64,000 bases of DNA from Psychrobacter celer (lineage in GTDB: Bacteria; Pseudomonadota; Gammaproteobacteria; Pseudomonadales; Moraxellaceae), in the NCBI RefSeq assembly GCF_016107555.1, contig NZ_JABASU010000013.1, forward strand, positions 19,063 through 83,062, written 5' to 3'. The number at the start of each line of letters is the position of its first letter. Position 1 is the first letter of the stretch. The translations under genes and the position numbers were made by a program. Shown here in pieces: positions 46,264 through 56,653 of the stretch. The notes beneath the pieces are model-generated. The model searched no databases. It had not been told where the DNA came from and saw only the letters and a list, made by a program, of their open reading frames with translations.

Positions 46264-46749
46264 ATGTTGTGCTATGATAATTCTGAAATGTTCAGCAGGT
46301 ATCTTGCTCTTATGACCCATCACAAACCCTTACGCCTTAGCTCGCCCAAGCAGCGTCAAGGCAGCTTGTTTGAGCAGCGCGCTTGTGCGTTTTTGCAGGC
46401 GCAAGGCTTGACGCTGATTGCACAAAACTGGCAACAACCCAAAATCGGCGAGCTTGACTTGGTCATGCTAGAGACGGGCGCGGCATGGTCGACCCTAGTG
46501 TTTGTCGAAGTGCGTCAACGGCGCCAATCAGGGTTTGGCGATGCGCTGCTGAGCGTCACCAAATCCAAGCAAAACAAACTCATCAAGGCGGCGCGCTATT
46601 TTTTGCAGCAGCATCCTGAGTATAGAGATTTTGATTGCCGGTTTGATGTCATTGCTTATGATACCGCAGGCAAGCACAAACTCGCAGAAGCCCACATGTC
46701 TGAGTCGCCGCAGTGGCTGATAGGCGCGTTTATGGCAAATGCTTGGTAA
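46264..46749 (+). CDS. yraN: UPF0102 family protein YraN
   Basis: A 161-residue protein of the UPF0102/YraN group, with a restriction-endonuclease-like fold. GSLFEQRACAFLQAQGLTLI, IGELDLVMLE and FVEVRQRRQSGFGDALLSVT followed by DCRFDVIAYD are the family blocks, with the acidic and Lys residues of the nuclease core kept. Its cellular role is not settled. The start is uncertain: ATG at 46264, 46288 or 46312 are all in frame, and none has a clear Shine-Dalgarno sequence; the conserved part begins after residue 30. It lies between rsmI and dolP, as in E. coli, but lpoA and diaA are absent. Confidence 0.92.
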   Translation: MLCYDNSEMFSRYLALMTHHKPLRLSSPKQRQGSLFEQRACAFLQAQGLTLIAQNWQQPKIGELDLVMLETGAAWSTLVFVEVRQRRQSGFGDALLSVTKSKQNKLIKAARYFLQQHPEYRDFDCRFDVIAYDTAGKHKLAEAHMSESPQWLIGAFMANAW

Positions 46750-47013
46750 GGCGGGCTTGGCTTTTTTACTTATATGACTGAGCATAATTACTGAGTACAC
46801 TTGGCGCGCTTGGTGCTGATTCTTGTTGTATTAATGAGTCTGAGCGTGCGCGAGCGATGCCAAGGTGTTTGTCGGTTGAGTTATCGTTACCAAAAGCCTA
46901 AGCGTTCACCCAAAAAATTGAGTAAAGTAGCTCAATAAAAAAGCGGTGGCATGCCTTGCTCATCAATCATCGCCAATATCTTACTTATTTCATCAGGCTC
47001 TAAGAGGTAAATC

Positions 47014-47859
47014 ATGACACGGATGCACTTGCGCACTGCTATTTTTGGCTCATCATACCGCATGACGATAGGTGCTGTGCTGCTGGCAAGCGTCATTAGT
47101 ACGGGTTGTACGACCAATTATCTGACCAACAGTACACAAGGGACTTATGGTGTGCCCATGACTGAGCGTACCATTCCGCAGCGCCTGCTGGATCGTAGCA
47201 TCGAACACACTGCCAAAATCAATGTTTATGGCCTAAAAGAAGACTTGCAGCAGACCAGCCGCATGAGTATCGATAGCTTTAATAGTGAAGTACTGCTGAC
47301 CGGTGAGGTGCCAAGTGCTGCGCTCAAGACGGAGATAGAGAACGTCGTCAGCTCCATGCCAGACGTGCGACGTGTCTATAATGAGCTGACCGTCAGTGCC
47401 TCAAAGGGCTATAGCTCGACTGTCCATGATGGTTATATCACCTCAAAAATGCTGGCAAAAGTCGCGACAAGTAACGGCGTCAAAGCCTCCCAAATCAAGG
47501 TGGTGAGCAACAACGGCGTGGTCTATGTCATGGGACGTGTGACACCGACGCAGCAAAGCCACTTAATCGATATCGCCAACGACACCGTAGGAGTGACCGA
47601 GCTTGTGCTATTGACGACCGTTGTCGACGATAGAGGGGTAAAGATTGGTGAAGACGATATTATGTATGAGGACAATCTGGCCAATCCGGCGTTAGCGCCA
47701 GTTGTGCAGCGCTCGGCTGCCGCGCGCGTTGCTGATGAGCCGGGTAGTGCAGTCGCACCCAGCCCAGCCCGAGCCACCACGCCTATAGTGGTGACCGAAG
47801 AGGGTTCGCCTATCGACTCCTCTGCTAGTGAGAATGTCGATATTTATCAAAATCCGTAA
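47014..47859 (+). CDS. dolP: BON-domain lipoprotein, DolP-like
   Basis: A 281-residue protein with a basic N-terminus, a hydrophobic segment (about residues 17-30) and a cysteine in ISTGCTTN, a possible lipobox though the residue at -3 is serine, not the usual leucine. Two BON domains follow (about residues 65-130 and 140-210; LTGEVPSAALKTEIENVVSS and VVYVMGRVTPTQQSHLIDIA). The last 60 residues are Ala/Pro/Ser-rich and probably disordered, an extension absent in E. coli DolP. DolP is an outer-membrane lipoprotein supporting envelope integrity. AAGAGGTAAATC before the ATG is a good Shine-Dalgarno. It follows yraN by 264 bases. Confidence 0.9.
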   Translation: MTRMHLRTAIFGSSYRMTIGAVLLASVISTGCTTNYLTNSTQGTYGVPMTERTIPQRLLDRSIEHTAKINVYGLKEDLQQTSRMSIDSFNSEVLLTGEVPSAALKTEIENVVSSMPDVRRVYNELTVSASKGYSSTVHDGYITSKMLAKVATSNGVKASQIKVVSNNGVVYVMGRVTPTQQSHLIDIANDTVGVTELVLLTTVVDDRGVKIGEDDIMYEDNLANPALAPVVQRSAAARVADEPGSAVAPSPARATTPIVVTEEGSPIDSSASENVDIYQNP

Positions 47860-48203
47860 ATACCTCATTTCATCGTGAGCCAGTGCCTCGATTGTATTTG
47901 GCGCTGATATAGCCGCCGCTGATGAAAAGAAGCCTAAACACGAGTAACAGCAAAAACACGAGAAATCTTTTGGCAGCCAGTAAACTGATTACTCTGTAAA
48001 TGAATGGCTAGATGAGTGACTATATGAATGGCTATGAATAATCCGCGGTAAGCGACTGATGGTACGTGGCTAGCGATAAATGATTGGTGATAAGTGAATA
48101 AGGCCTTATGATCAAAGTCGTGAGCCAATGTTGCCCCAGTCAATGTGTCACACACCCAAGCTGATAAATATGGCTAATAAAGACATAAAAAAGGACACTG
48201 GCA
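47860..48203. other. Intergenic region between dolP and the esterase gene
   Basis: This 344-base spacer contains low-complexity GATGAGTGACTATATGAATGG-like text (shown as parts) with repeated GAATGGCTA at 48001 and 48024, and no gene. No terminator or promoter could be identified with confidence. Confidence 0.4.
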
Positions 48204-49217
48204 ATGAAGGATCTCAAAACACGCAAGCGGCATCATGACCATGATGATGGCCACAAGCGCCAACACAGTCACAAGGCAAATACAAAAAGCGCTGACACTC
48301 AAGCAGCAAGTAAGAAGGTGCTAAAAGTGACGGGCGCGGCGCTGCTAGCAATTGGCGGCGCGGTGCTGGCAAGCCAAAGCGCGCAGGCGTTATCACCTTT
48401 GACTCTCGTCAATGGAATTACCTCAGGCGGCGGCGTTGGGGTCAGCAAAGACATCTTGTACGGCGATCAGCCCTTACAGGATTTAGATATTTATTACCCC
48501 AAGCCGTTGACCCGTGCCATGACGGCACAAAGCGCGATCAGTGATCGTTATCCGATGGTGGTGTTTGTCCATGGCGGCTCATGGGAGAGCGGGAGCAAAG
48601 AGCAATACGCCTTTGTCGGCCAGAGTTTGGCGCAGGCAGGCTATGTCACAGCGGTGATCAATTACCGTAAGGCGCCTGAGCATGTCTATCCCGCTTATGT
48701 CAAAGACACCGCGCAGGCGATCGCTTGGAGCCTAAACAACGCGGCCAGCTTGTATGCTGACCCTGCTCGTGTGGCGGTGGTTGGGCACTCTGCTGGAGCG
48801 TTCAACGCCGTGGCAGCGGTCGCCAACGAGGAATTTTTGGCCCCTTATCATATCAAGCCAAGCGCTATAGGGACAGTCGTCGGCATCGCGGGGCCATACA
48901 GTTATGACTTTCGTAAGTTTGATAGCGCATCGGCCTTTGCCGCCGCTGCCACGCCAGATGAGGTGATGCCCGATCGTCATATCAAAGGAAAGCAGCCGCC
49001 TTATTTATTATTGACGGCCGAAAAAGACGACATCGTCCACGACAGCAATACCATCAAGATGACGCAAGCACTAAAAGCAGCTGGCGTTTCTGTCAAAAAC
49101 GGTGAAATAGCAGGTGCCAGCCATGCGACCAGTATTGGGGCGATGGCACCGCCGCTACGCTGGGTCAATGACGTGCGCGCGCAAGTGCTTAGCTACCTAG
49201 ATGACGCCCTTAAATAA
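48204..49217 (+). CDS. Exported alpha/beta-hydrolase (esterase) with His-rich leader
   Basis: A 337-residue protein. Residues 1-40 are polar and contain HHDHDDGHKRQHSH, an unusually His/Asp-rich n-region; a hydrophobic segment (about 42-60, VTGAALLAIGGAVLA) ends in a signal-peptidase-like AQA site. The hydrolase part has the HGGSW oxyanion motif near residue 115, the nucleophile in VGHSAGAFNAV near residue 192, Asp in TAEKDDIVHDS and His in ASHATSI. It belongs to the BD-FAE/carboxylesterase group. Export is inferred. The start has AAGGACA about 8 bases upstream. Substrate unknown. Single-gene unit between dolP and ibaG. Confidence 0.85.
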   Translation: MKDLKTRKRHHDHDDGHKRQHSHKANTKSADTQAASKKVLKVTGAALLAIGGAVLASQSAQALSPLTLVNGITSGGGVGVSKDILYGDQPLQDLDIYYPKPLTRAMTAQSAISDRYPMVVFVHGGSWESGSKEQYAFVGQSLAQAGYVTAVINYRKAPEHVYPAYVKDTAQAIAWSLNNAASLYADPARVAVVGHSAGAFNAVAAVANEEFLAPYHIKPSAIGTVVGIAGPYSYDFRKFDSASAFAAAATPDEVMPDRHIKGKQPPYLLLTAEKDDIVHDSNTIKMTQALKAAGVSVKNGEIAGASHATSIGAMAPPLRWVNDVRAQVLSYLDDALK

Positions 49218-49374
49218 CGATAAAGGGTGAAAGGCATTGTGGGCACGATTGATTGGTCGCTACTGCATCATAAAACATGGTAAAGCAAGACAATACTGTA
49301 AGATAGCCAAACTCTTGTTATAATGTCTTCACTTTATATTCATACCCTATTTTATATTTAAGGCAGAGAGATTT

Positions 49375-49626
49375 ATGAGCATGAACGCTGACGACTTGAT
49401 TGCATTTTTACAGACTCATTTTCCAGACGCTTTTATTCAAGCGGCCAATCAAGGCAACAAGTTTGATGTGCGCGTGGTCGATGCCAGCTTTGAAGGCAAA
49501 CGCAGCGTTCAGCGTCAGCAAGCGGTATATGCGCTGGTTAATGACAAGATTGCCAGCGGAGATATTCATGCGCTCAATATTCAAGCATTGACGCCCGCTG
49601 AGTGGGACGCTCAATCAAAAGGCTAA
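49375..49626 (+). CDS. ibaG: BolA-family protein IbaG
   Basis: An 83-residue BolA-like protein with a class II KH-like fold. The sequence FDVRVVDASFEGKRSVQRQQ and ALNIQALTPAEW match IbaG, including the histidine in GDIHALNIQ and lack of a second conserved cysteine. IbaG works with monothiol glutaredoxin in Fe/S cluster handling and acid response. It is directly upstream of murA in the usual ibaG-murA order; the 154-base gap allows cotranscription. The Shine-Dalgarno is AGAGAG about 7 bases upstream. Confidence 0.95.
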   Translation: MSMNADDLIAFLQTHFPDAFIQAANQGNKFDVRVVDASFEGKRSVQRQQAVYALVNDKIASGDIHALNIQALTPAEWDAQSKG

Positions 49627-49768
49627 ACGTCACTCTTTATGATGAGACGTTATGCTTCAGCCTGTTAATTAGACGCCTCAAACCTGCTGCTTCATTTATT
49701 GTCTAAATCGCGGGTTTTGGTGGTTTGGTTTTTATTTTTTATATTCATCTTTTTATACTCATCGCTAG

Positions 49769-51049
<1,281 letters not shown>

Positions 51050-51248
51050 GCGGCAGTTTTTTGCTGGTTTTTGTCAGCAACTATATAAAACCATGCCTTA
51101 AGTCAGTCAGACACTGAACGACTCAGTAAACCCTTATGTGTCAAGCACTTCAATAATTGGCGCATGAAGGTTTACCCCAATCGCTTAGCAATGATAAATT
51201 CACGCCCCGCTATCGGGGATGCCAACTGTACATGGACACGATGTCATT

Positions 51249-51941
51249 ATGACCGAAGCAAGCACCCGCCAATCAAATGATGGTTTATTAAACCAAGTCA
51301 ATGAGGAATTTTCAGGCTTAACGCTGGCCTTATCTAAAGGCCGTATTTTAGAAGAGACCATGCCTTTGCTGCGCGCAGCGGGCGTTGAGTTATTAGAAGA
51401 CCCTGAAGCCTCGCGTAAGCTTATTTTTCCAACCTCAAACCCCAATGTACGCGTCTTAATCTTGCGTGCCAGTGATGTACCGACCTACGTCGAGCATGGC
51501 GCTGCGGATTTTGGAGTGGCGGGTAAAGATGTACTGCTTGAGCACGGTGCCAACCATGTGTATGAGCTGCTGGATTTGCAGATTGCTCGGTGCAAATTGA
51601 TGACCGCAGGCGTAAAAGACGCGCCATTGCCCAATCGTCGTTTGCGCATCGCCACCAAGTACGTCAATGTGGCTCGGGCGTATTTTGCCAGCCAAGGCCA
51701 GCAGGTCGATGTGATCAAACTATACGGCTCGATGGAGCTGGCACCGCTGGTCGGACTCGGAGACCTCATCGTTGATGTGGTCGATACAGGGAACACCTTG
51801 CGTGCCAATGGCCTTGAAGCCCGTGACCATATCTGCGATGTATCGTCACGCCTCATTGTCAATCAAGTCAGTTACAAGCGTAAGTTTGCCTTGCTTGAGC
51901 CAATTTTGGACAGCTTTAAAGACAGCATTGCGAGTGCTTAA
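51249..51941 (+). CDS. hisG: ATP phosphoribosyltransferase, short form
   Basis: A 230-residue HisG of the short (HisGS) type, which catalyses the first step of histidine synthesis and needs a separate HisZ regulatory subunit encoded elsewhere. [40 protein letters not shown] and the PRPP-site [16 protein letters not shown] are canonical. The frame opens at 51219, but ATG 51249 (MTEASTRQ) matches the N-terminus of Acinetobacter HisG. The C-terminal regulatory domain of the long form is absent, as expected. A terminator hairpin and a MITE separate it from hisD. Confidence 0.96.
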   Translation: MTEASTRQSNDGLLNQVNEEFSGLTLALSKGRILEETMPLLRAAGVELLEDPEASRKLIFPTSNPNVRVLILRASDVPTYVEHGAADFGVAGKDVLLEHGANHVYELLDLQIARCKLMTAGVKDAPLPNRRLRIATKYVNVARAYFASQGQQVDVIKLYGSMELAPLVGLGDLIVDVVDTGNTLRANGLEARDHICDVSSRLIVNQVSYKRKFALLEPILDSFKDSIASA

Positions 51942-52036
51942 CAGCTCAGTGTTTGATGCCTTAGTGTGTCACTCATCCATACTTGCAAAGACAATGTGCT
52001 TCATTGGTAATATTAAGTACAGTGATGCAAATTTTT

Positions 52037-52084
52037 AAACCAGTTTGGCGCTCTATGATAAGCATAGCGTGCTAAACTGGTTTT
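52037..52084 (+). terminator. Terminator-like hairpin after hisG
   Basis: AAACCAGTTT and TAAACTGGTTT form a 10-bp stem with a second inner pairing (ATGATAAGCAT) and a weak T run. It lies about 95 bases after the hisG stop codon. Confidence 0.7.
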
Positions 52085-52135
52085 ATTGTATGGGTTTGTC
52101 AAAACATAAAAGCCCAGTATAATCTAAACCGGACT

Positions 52136-52311
52136 CTAGGGCGTGTCCTCAATTCAATCGATAGCCATCTAAATGGGCTAAAAATGGTTAAATCTGGCCA
52201 AACGGTGTCAAATAGCTGACGAATATCTCAATATTATCTGCGCTATTTTCCTTGTTTGACGGCGATTTATCTCATTTTTATCGCCATTTTTAAAATGAGG
52301 ACACGCCCTAG
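52136..52311 (+). mobile_element. Intact MITE with 13-bp terminal inverted repeats
   Basis: A 176-bp element bounded by CTAG on both sides. Inside, GGGCGTGTCCTCA at the left pairs with TGAGGACACGCCC at the right as perfect inverted repeats. CTAG agrees with the YTAR target duplication typical of IS5-group transposases, so it is probably mobilised by an IS5-like enzyme located elsewhere (inference). It encodes no protein. A truncated copy is at 6126-6265 and a diverged half at 34510-34581. Confidence 0.85.
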
Positions 52312-52397
52312 CCACAGATACGTATCACAGTATCAGACTCGCTTGTTTTTACTCGTTAATGTTCCGTAGCATACACGCTCAGATATAGGATTAGCTC

Positions 52398-53693
52398 ATG
52401 CGCCAGTTAAGTACCCAAGATGCCGATTTTGATAGCCAGTTGACCGAGTTGCTTGCTTTTGAGACGGTCAATGATGCCGATTTGTTAACGACTGTTGATG
52501 ATATCATCGCGCAAGTGCGTCATCAGGGTGATAGCGTGGTACTGGCATTGACTCAGCAATTTGACCAGCATCCAGCGACTACCATGCAAGAGCTAGAGCT
52601 ATCTAAGGAGGCACTTGCTGAGGCCTTTGAGCAATTGGACGATACGGTGAAAATCGCCCTAAGCACGGCAGCTGCGCGCGTACAGAGCTTCCATGAGCGC
52701 CAAGTCCAAGACAGCTGGCAGTATGAAGATGCGCTGGGCAACCGTTTGGGGCAAAAAATCACCCCGCTGGATCGTGTCGGCATCTATGTGCCAGGTGGTC
52801 TGGCCTCGTATCCCTCATCGGTTCTGATGAATGCCATCCCAGCCAAAGTCGCTGGCGTGAGTGACGTTATCATGGTCGTGCCAGCACCTAATGGTGTGCT
52901 CAATCCATTGGTGCTGGCCGCGGCACACTTGGCACAAGTGGACCGAGTCTTTACCATCGGCGGCGCCCAAGCGGTTGCTGCGTTGGCATATGGTACCGAG
53001 ACGATACCAGCCGTGGACAAAATCACCGGCCCTGGTAATAAATACGTCGCTGCGGCCAAGCGCGCGGTATTTGGTCAAGTGGGCATCGATATGATTGCTG
53101 GTCCCTCTGAGGTGCTGGTGTACGCAGAAGGGCAGGCGCAAGATCGCGCAGACTGGTTGGCGATGGATTTGTTGTCACAAGCAGAGCACGACCGTATCGC
53201 CCAAGCTATCTTTGTAACGACCAGTCGCGAGCAGCTCGACGCGGTGGCAGCTGAAATCGAAAAAGCCTTGAGCGAGCTACCAAAAGCGGATATCGCGCGC
53301 GACTCATTACAAAACCGCGGCGCGCTGATTTTGGTCAAAGACCGTGCGGAGGGCATGGCAGTGATCAACCGCGTGGCGCCTGAGCATTTAGAGCTGTCGG
53401 TCGATGAGCCTGATGCCTTGCTCGCTAATATTCGTCATGCTGGGGCGATTTTTATGGGACGTCACACCCCTGAGGCCATCGGTGATTACTGTGCAGGCCC
53501 CAACCATGTACTACCGACATCGGGGACGGCGCGTTTTTCTTCACCGCTTGGTGTTTATGATTTTCAAAAAAAATCCTCTATCATCTATTGTAGCGAAGCG
53601 GGCAGTAAGCCTTTGGCCGAAACGGCAGATATTTTAGCGCAGCGTGAGGACTTAGAAGCCCACGCGCGCTCAGCTCGTTATCGTTATCAATAA
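52398..53693 (+). CDS. hisD: Histidinol dehydrogenase
   Basis: A 431-residue zinc enzyme catalysing the last two steps of histidine synthesis. The stretch PLDRVGIYVPGGLASYPSS near residue 117, GPGNKYVAAAKRAVFG, AGPSEVLVYAE, LSQAEHDRIAQAIF (zinc-binding Gln/His) near residue 258 and PEHLEL near residue 330 are all present. It carries the expected QFDQH N-terminal region without deletions. The start has AGGA about 10 bases upstream. It precedes hisC by 109 bases in the same direction. Confidence 0.97.
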   Translation: MRQLSTQDADFDSQLTELLAFETVNDADLLTTVDDIIAQVRHQGDSVVLALTQQFDQHPATTMQELELSKEALAEAFEQLDDTVKIALSTAAARVQSFHERQVQDSWQYEDALGNRLGQKITPLDRVGIYVPGGLASYPSSVLMNAIPAKVAGVSDVIMVVPAPNGVLNPLVLAAAHLAQVDRVFTIGGAQAVAALAYGTETIPAVDKITGPGNKYVAAAKRAVFGQVGIDMIAGPSEVLVYAEGQAQDRADWLAMDLLSQAEHDRIAQAIFVTTSREQLDAVAAEIEKALSELPKADIARDSLQNRGALILVKDRAEGMAVINRVAPEHLELSVDEPDALLANIRHAGAIFMGRHTPEAIGDYCAGPNHVLPTSGTARFSSPLGVYDFQKKSSIIYCSEAGSKPLAETADILAQREDLEAHARSARYRYQ

Positions 53694-53802
53694 TCGGCGT
53701 GTCAGAGTGGCGTATGTTTTTACGCCAACGAGCAAGCGTTAGTTTTTTAAATATTAGGTCTGTAAACTTTGATAGTCTTTGTGGCTAATAGTAGGATAAC
53801 TT

Positions 53803-54945
53803 ATGAATGAGTTAAAGATAGATACCAGACTTTGGTCATCCAAAGCACGTAACTTGTCACCTTATGTACCAGGTGAGCAGCCGCAACACGACAATTTATG
53901 TAAATTAAACACCAACGAAAACCCGTTTCCACCCTCACCTAAAGTCGGTGAGGCCATTGCTCAGGTCTTAGCGCAGCAGGCGGATGATTTGCGCTTATAT
54001 CCAGCGCCTGAGTCTGATGAGTTGCGCGCCGCTTTGGCTCAGCTATATGACCTTGATGCCAATCAAGTGTTTGTCGGCAATGGTTCAGATGAAGTGCTGG
54101 CGCTGGTATTTGCCAGTTTTTTCTTAAAAGAGCGCCCTGTGCTCTCGCCTGATATTGGCTATAGTTTTTATCCAGTGTATGCCCATACTTTTGGTATAGA
54201 GCTGGTGCAAATTGCGCTAGAAGACGATTTTAGTATCGATCCGGATGCTTATCGTCAGCCTTGTAGTGGCATCATTATCGCCAACCCCAATGCGCCGACA
54301 GGACTGCTATTATCGCTTGCGGATATTCGTAAGTTGGCAAGCGAGCATTCAAACTCGGTGATTGTGATTGATGAGGCGTATATCGACTTTGCGCAAGTAG
54401 AAGAGGGTAGTTTGGAGGCTGAGGTTTCAGCTGTGAGTCTTATCAACGAGTGTGATAATATTTTGGTCACCCAAACGTTTTCCAAATCGCGCTCACTGGC
54501 AGGTTTGCGCGTTGGGATGGCCTTTGGCAAGGCCTCATTAATTGAAGCCTTAACACGCATGAAAAACAGCTTTAACAGCTATCCGCTCGATAAATTGGCG
54601 CAAGCTGGGGCGACGGCGAGTGTGTTAGATGTAGAGTATTTTGAGCAAACGCGTCAGCAAGTGATTGATTTACGTGAGTCGTTGACGGCAGGCTTACAAG
54701 CATTGGACTATGAGGTATTGCCTTCGCATACCAACTTTGTGTTTGCGCGTCCTAAAGAGGGCAATGCCAGCGAGGTCGCCGCCGCCCTACGTGAGCAAGG
54801 CATCATCGTGCGTCACTTTGACAAGCCGCGCATCAATGAGTATCTGCGTATCACGGTCGGTACCGCCGAGCAGCACCAAAGATTGATAGCGGCGCTGACG
54901 GTATTGCATGCAGATAGCAATACGATAGATAGCGCTGCTGAGTAA
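53803..54945 (+). CDS. hisC: Histidinol-phosphate aminotransferase
   Basis: A 380-residue PLP-dependent class II aminotransferase. The cofactor lysine is in TQTFSKSRSLAGLRVG near residue 230; LNTNENPFPPSP at the N-terminus, GNGSDEVLALVFASF near residue 88 and VIDEAYIDFA near residue 190 are family signatures. It converts imidazole acetol phosphate to histidinol phosphate. It closes the hisG-hisD-hisC cluster typical of Moraxellaceae. TAGGATAAC is the Shine-Dalgarno sequence. A terminator follows 30 bases after the stop. Confidence 0.96.
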   Translation: MNELKIDTRLWSSKARNLSPYVPGEQPQHDNLCKLNTNENPFPPSPKVGEAIAQVLAQQADDLRLYPAPESDELRAALAQLYDLDANQVFVGNGSDEVLALVFASFFLKERPVLSPDIGYSFYPVYAHTFGIELVQIALEDDFSIDPDAYRQPCSGIIIANPNAPTGLLLSLADIRKLASEHSNSVIVIDEAYIDFAQVEEGSLEAEVSAVSLINECDNILVTQTFSKSRSLAGLRVGMAFGKASLIEALTRMKNSFNSYPLDKLAQAGATASVLDVEYFEQTRQQVIDLRESLTAGLQALDYEVLPSHTNFVFARPKEGNASEVAAALREQGIIVRHFDKPRINEYLRITVGTAEQHQRLIAALTVLHADSNTIDSAAE

Positions 54946-54974
54946 GTAGCGCCAATCCCTATCAGTATCATAAC

Positions 54975-55006
54975 GCCTGTCAGTATCATACTGTGCAGGC
55001 TTTTTT
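54975..55006 (+). terminator. Terminator after hisC
   Basis: GCCTG and CAGGC pair around an inner AGTAT/ATACT stem and are followed by six T residues. It may also act on the convergent pabB. Confidence 0.82.
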
Positions 55007-55009
55007 ATG

Positions 55010-56650
55010 TCAGGGTTTTTGCGCCAGCACGTCCAATAGATTGCCCACTTTATCCAGACACTCTTGATACTCAGCATCGCAGTCAGAGGCCACCGTGATA
55101 CCGCCGCCCGCCCATAAATTGACCTGCGTGTTTTGCTGCGGCGCATGGCGCGCTTGTAGCGTGCGTATCAGTACATTCCACTGTCCACTTCCATCAAAAT
55201 TCATATAGCCCATGGTACCGCAGTATGCGCCGCGCGGTGCTTGTTCCAACTCAGAGATGATTTCGACAGCGCGTTTTTTGGGCGTGCCGGTGATAGAGCC
55301 TGCTGGCAAGCTGCCAAACAACACCGTAAGCGGATGGGTGTCGTCTTTTAGCTCGGCGCGAATGGTGCTGACCATATGATGGACATTGCTAAAGCTCTCG
55401 ATAGAAAACAGCTTGGGCACTTTGACGCTACCGATTTTGGCATACTTGCCCAAGTCGTTACGCAATAAGTCGACGATCATGACGTTTTCGGCGCGATCTT
55501 TTTCACTATCAATCAGCTGCTGCTTATAGGCATTATCTTGTGTGGGGTTCGTGCTGCGTGGCATGGTGCCTTTGATGGGTTTGGTGATGATATGATGTTT
55601 GCCGCTATTAGGTTCTTTGGTAAAGGTAAAAAACAGCTCAGGCGAGCAGCTTAATAGCTCAAATTGAGCGTTAACGCTATGCGGGTCACGAGCATCGAGG
55701 CTATTGTCGCTATTATCAAACCTATCGTCATCATGCGGCTGGGTTTGTAAGTACCCTGCAAAGGGCGCTTGGGTGTTTTGATGGAGCGCTGGCAAATAAT
55801 CGATCAGACTTGTGGCCTGAGTGGATGTACTCTCGCTCGTCAGCTGTCCTGTCCATTTTTGGGTCAGGTTGATCTGATAGCAGTCGCCTTGCTCTAGGTA
55901 GTATTGGGTTTTATCAAAAGCGGCTTGATAGTCATGTTGGTGCCAGCGCGGCTGTAGGTATAATGGCGCAGGCGTTTTTGCAATGCTATTAGTTGCTTTA
56001 GATAGCTGTTGCTCTAGTGAGTCTAAGCAGGATATCAGCGAGTCAAGCGTTGGGTCTGCCTCAGCTGCTGTATGTTGCCCTATAGTACGTAGTGCCCAGC
56101 CATGACCGCTATCGCAGGGCGTCAGATATATGTCGTAATGCCCCAATACCGCACAGGGCTGCGCCGCCAGCTCGATAGCGCCCGCTGGGCTCAGCTCGTG
56201 AGCTGCGATGTCATAGCCGATAAATCCTATCAGCCCGTGGTGATAGTGCGGTGGCGCGCTAGGATCTGCTTGGCTATTTGTGTCGGTCTGATGGGTTTGA
56301 CCATAGGCAATGAGCACTTCTTGCCATGCTTCATAGCTCATGGTGCGGTAAGTGGCCGCGTGCTTGTCGCCACGGCGGCGGCCAACGATGGTATAAGCGG
56401 CAGGCTGTCTGGGCTCGGGTGTGGTTGCATAGACAGACCAAGCCATTTTGGGCAGCAAGCCAATCACTGGTCGTCCAGCATTGTTTAACCAAACCAGTTG
56501 CCAGTTGGCCTGAGCGTCTTGCTTGAGTAAGTGGCGCTGCAGCTTTGGCAGCAGCTCAGCTGCACCCAGCGCACCAAAACGCCAGCTAGGGGGAGTAGCT
56601 GGCGATGGGGTAGGGTTTATGTGATTGGTAGAATGAGTGTTTACAGGCAT
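55010..56650 (-). CDS. pabB: Aminodeoxychorismate synthase component I
   Basis: A 546-residue chorismate-binding enzyme. The substrate loop KPIKGTMPRS near residue 350, VMIVDLLRNDLGKYAKIGSV and LFGSLPAGSITGTPKKRAVEI near residue 450 are the anthranilate synthase/PabB core, and YQINLTQKW shows the lysine/threonine characteristic of the PabB subgroup. It makes 4-amino-4-deoxychorismate for folate synthesis. It is longer than E. coli PabB (453 residues), with about 90 extra residues in Ser/Thr/Gln-rich linkers near residues 215-330. The start is 3 bases after the fabB stop, so translation is coupled. Confidence 0.93.
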   Translation of the reverse strand: MPVNTHSTNHINPTPSPATPPSWRFGALGAAELLPKLQRHLLKQDAQANWQLVWLNNAGRPVIGLLPKMAWSVYATTPEPRQPAAYTIVGRRRGDKHAATYRTMSYEAWQEVLIAYGQTHQTDTNSQADPSAPPHYHHGLIGFIGYDIAAHELSPAGAIELAAQPCAVLGHYDIYLTPCDSGHGWALRTIGQHTAAEADPTLDSLISCLDSLEQQLSKATNSIAKTPAPLYLQPRWHQHDYQAAFDKTQYYLEQGDCYQINLTQKWTGQLTSESTSTQATSLIDYLPALHQNTQAPFAGYLQTQPHDDDRFDNSDNSLDARDPHSVNAQFELLSCSPELFFTFTKEPNSGKHHIITKPIKGTMPRSTNPTQDNAYKQQLIDSEKDRAENVMIVDLLRNDLGKYAKIGSVKVPKLFSIESFSNVHHMVSTIRAELKDDTHPLTVLFGSLPAGSITGTPKKRAVEIISELEQAPRGAYCGTMGYMNFDGSGQWNVLIRTLQARHAPQQNTQVNLWAGGGITVASDCDAEYQECLDKVGNLLDVLAQKP

Positions 56651-56653
56651 TAT

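Larger units (their letters stand above)
51942..52397. other. Spacer between hisG and hisD
   Basis: This 456-base stretch contains a terminator-like hairpin (52037-52084) and an intact MITE (52136-52311), which account for most of it. It carries no gene. hisD therefore probably has its own promoter, perhaps within or just after the MITE. Confidence 0.65.
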
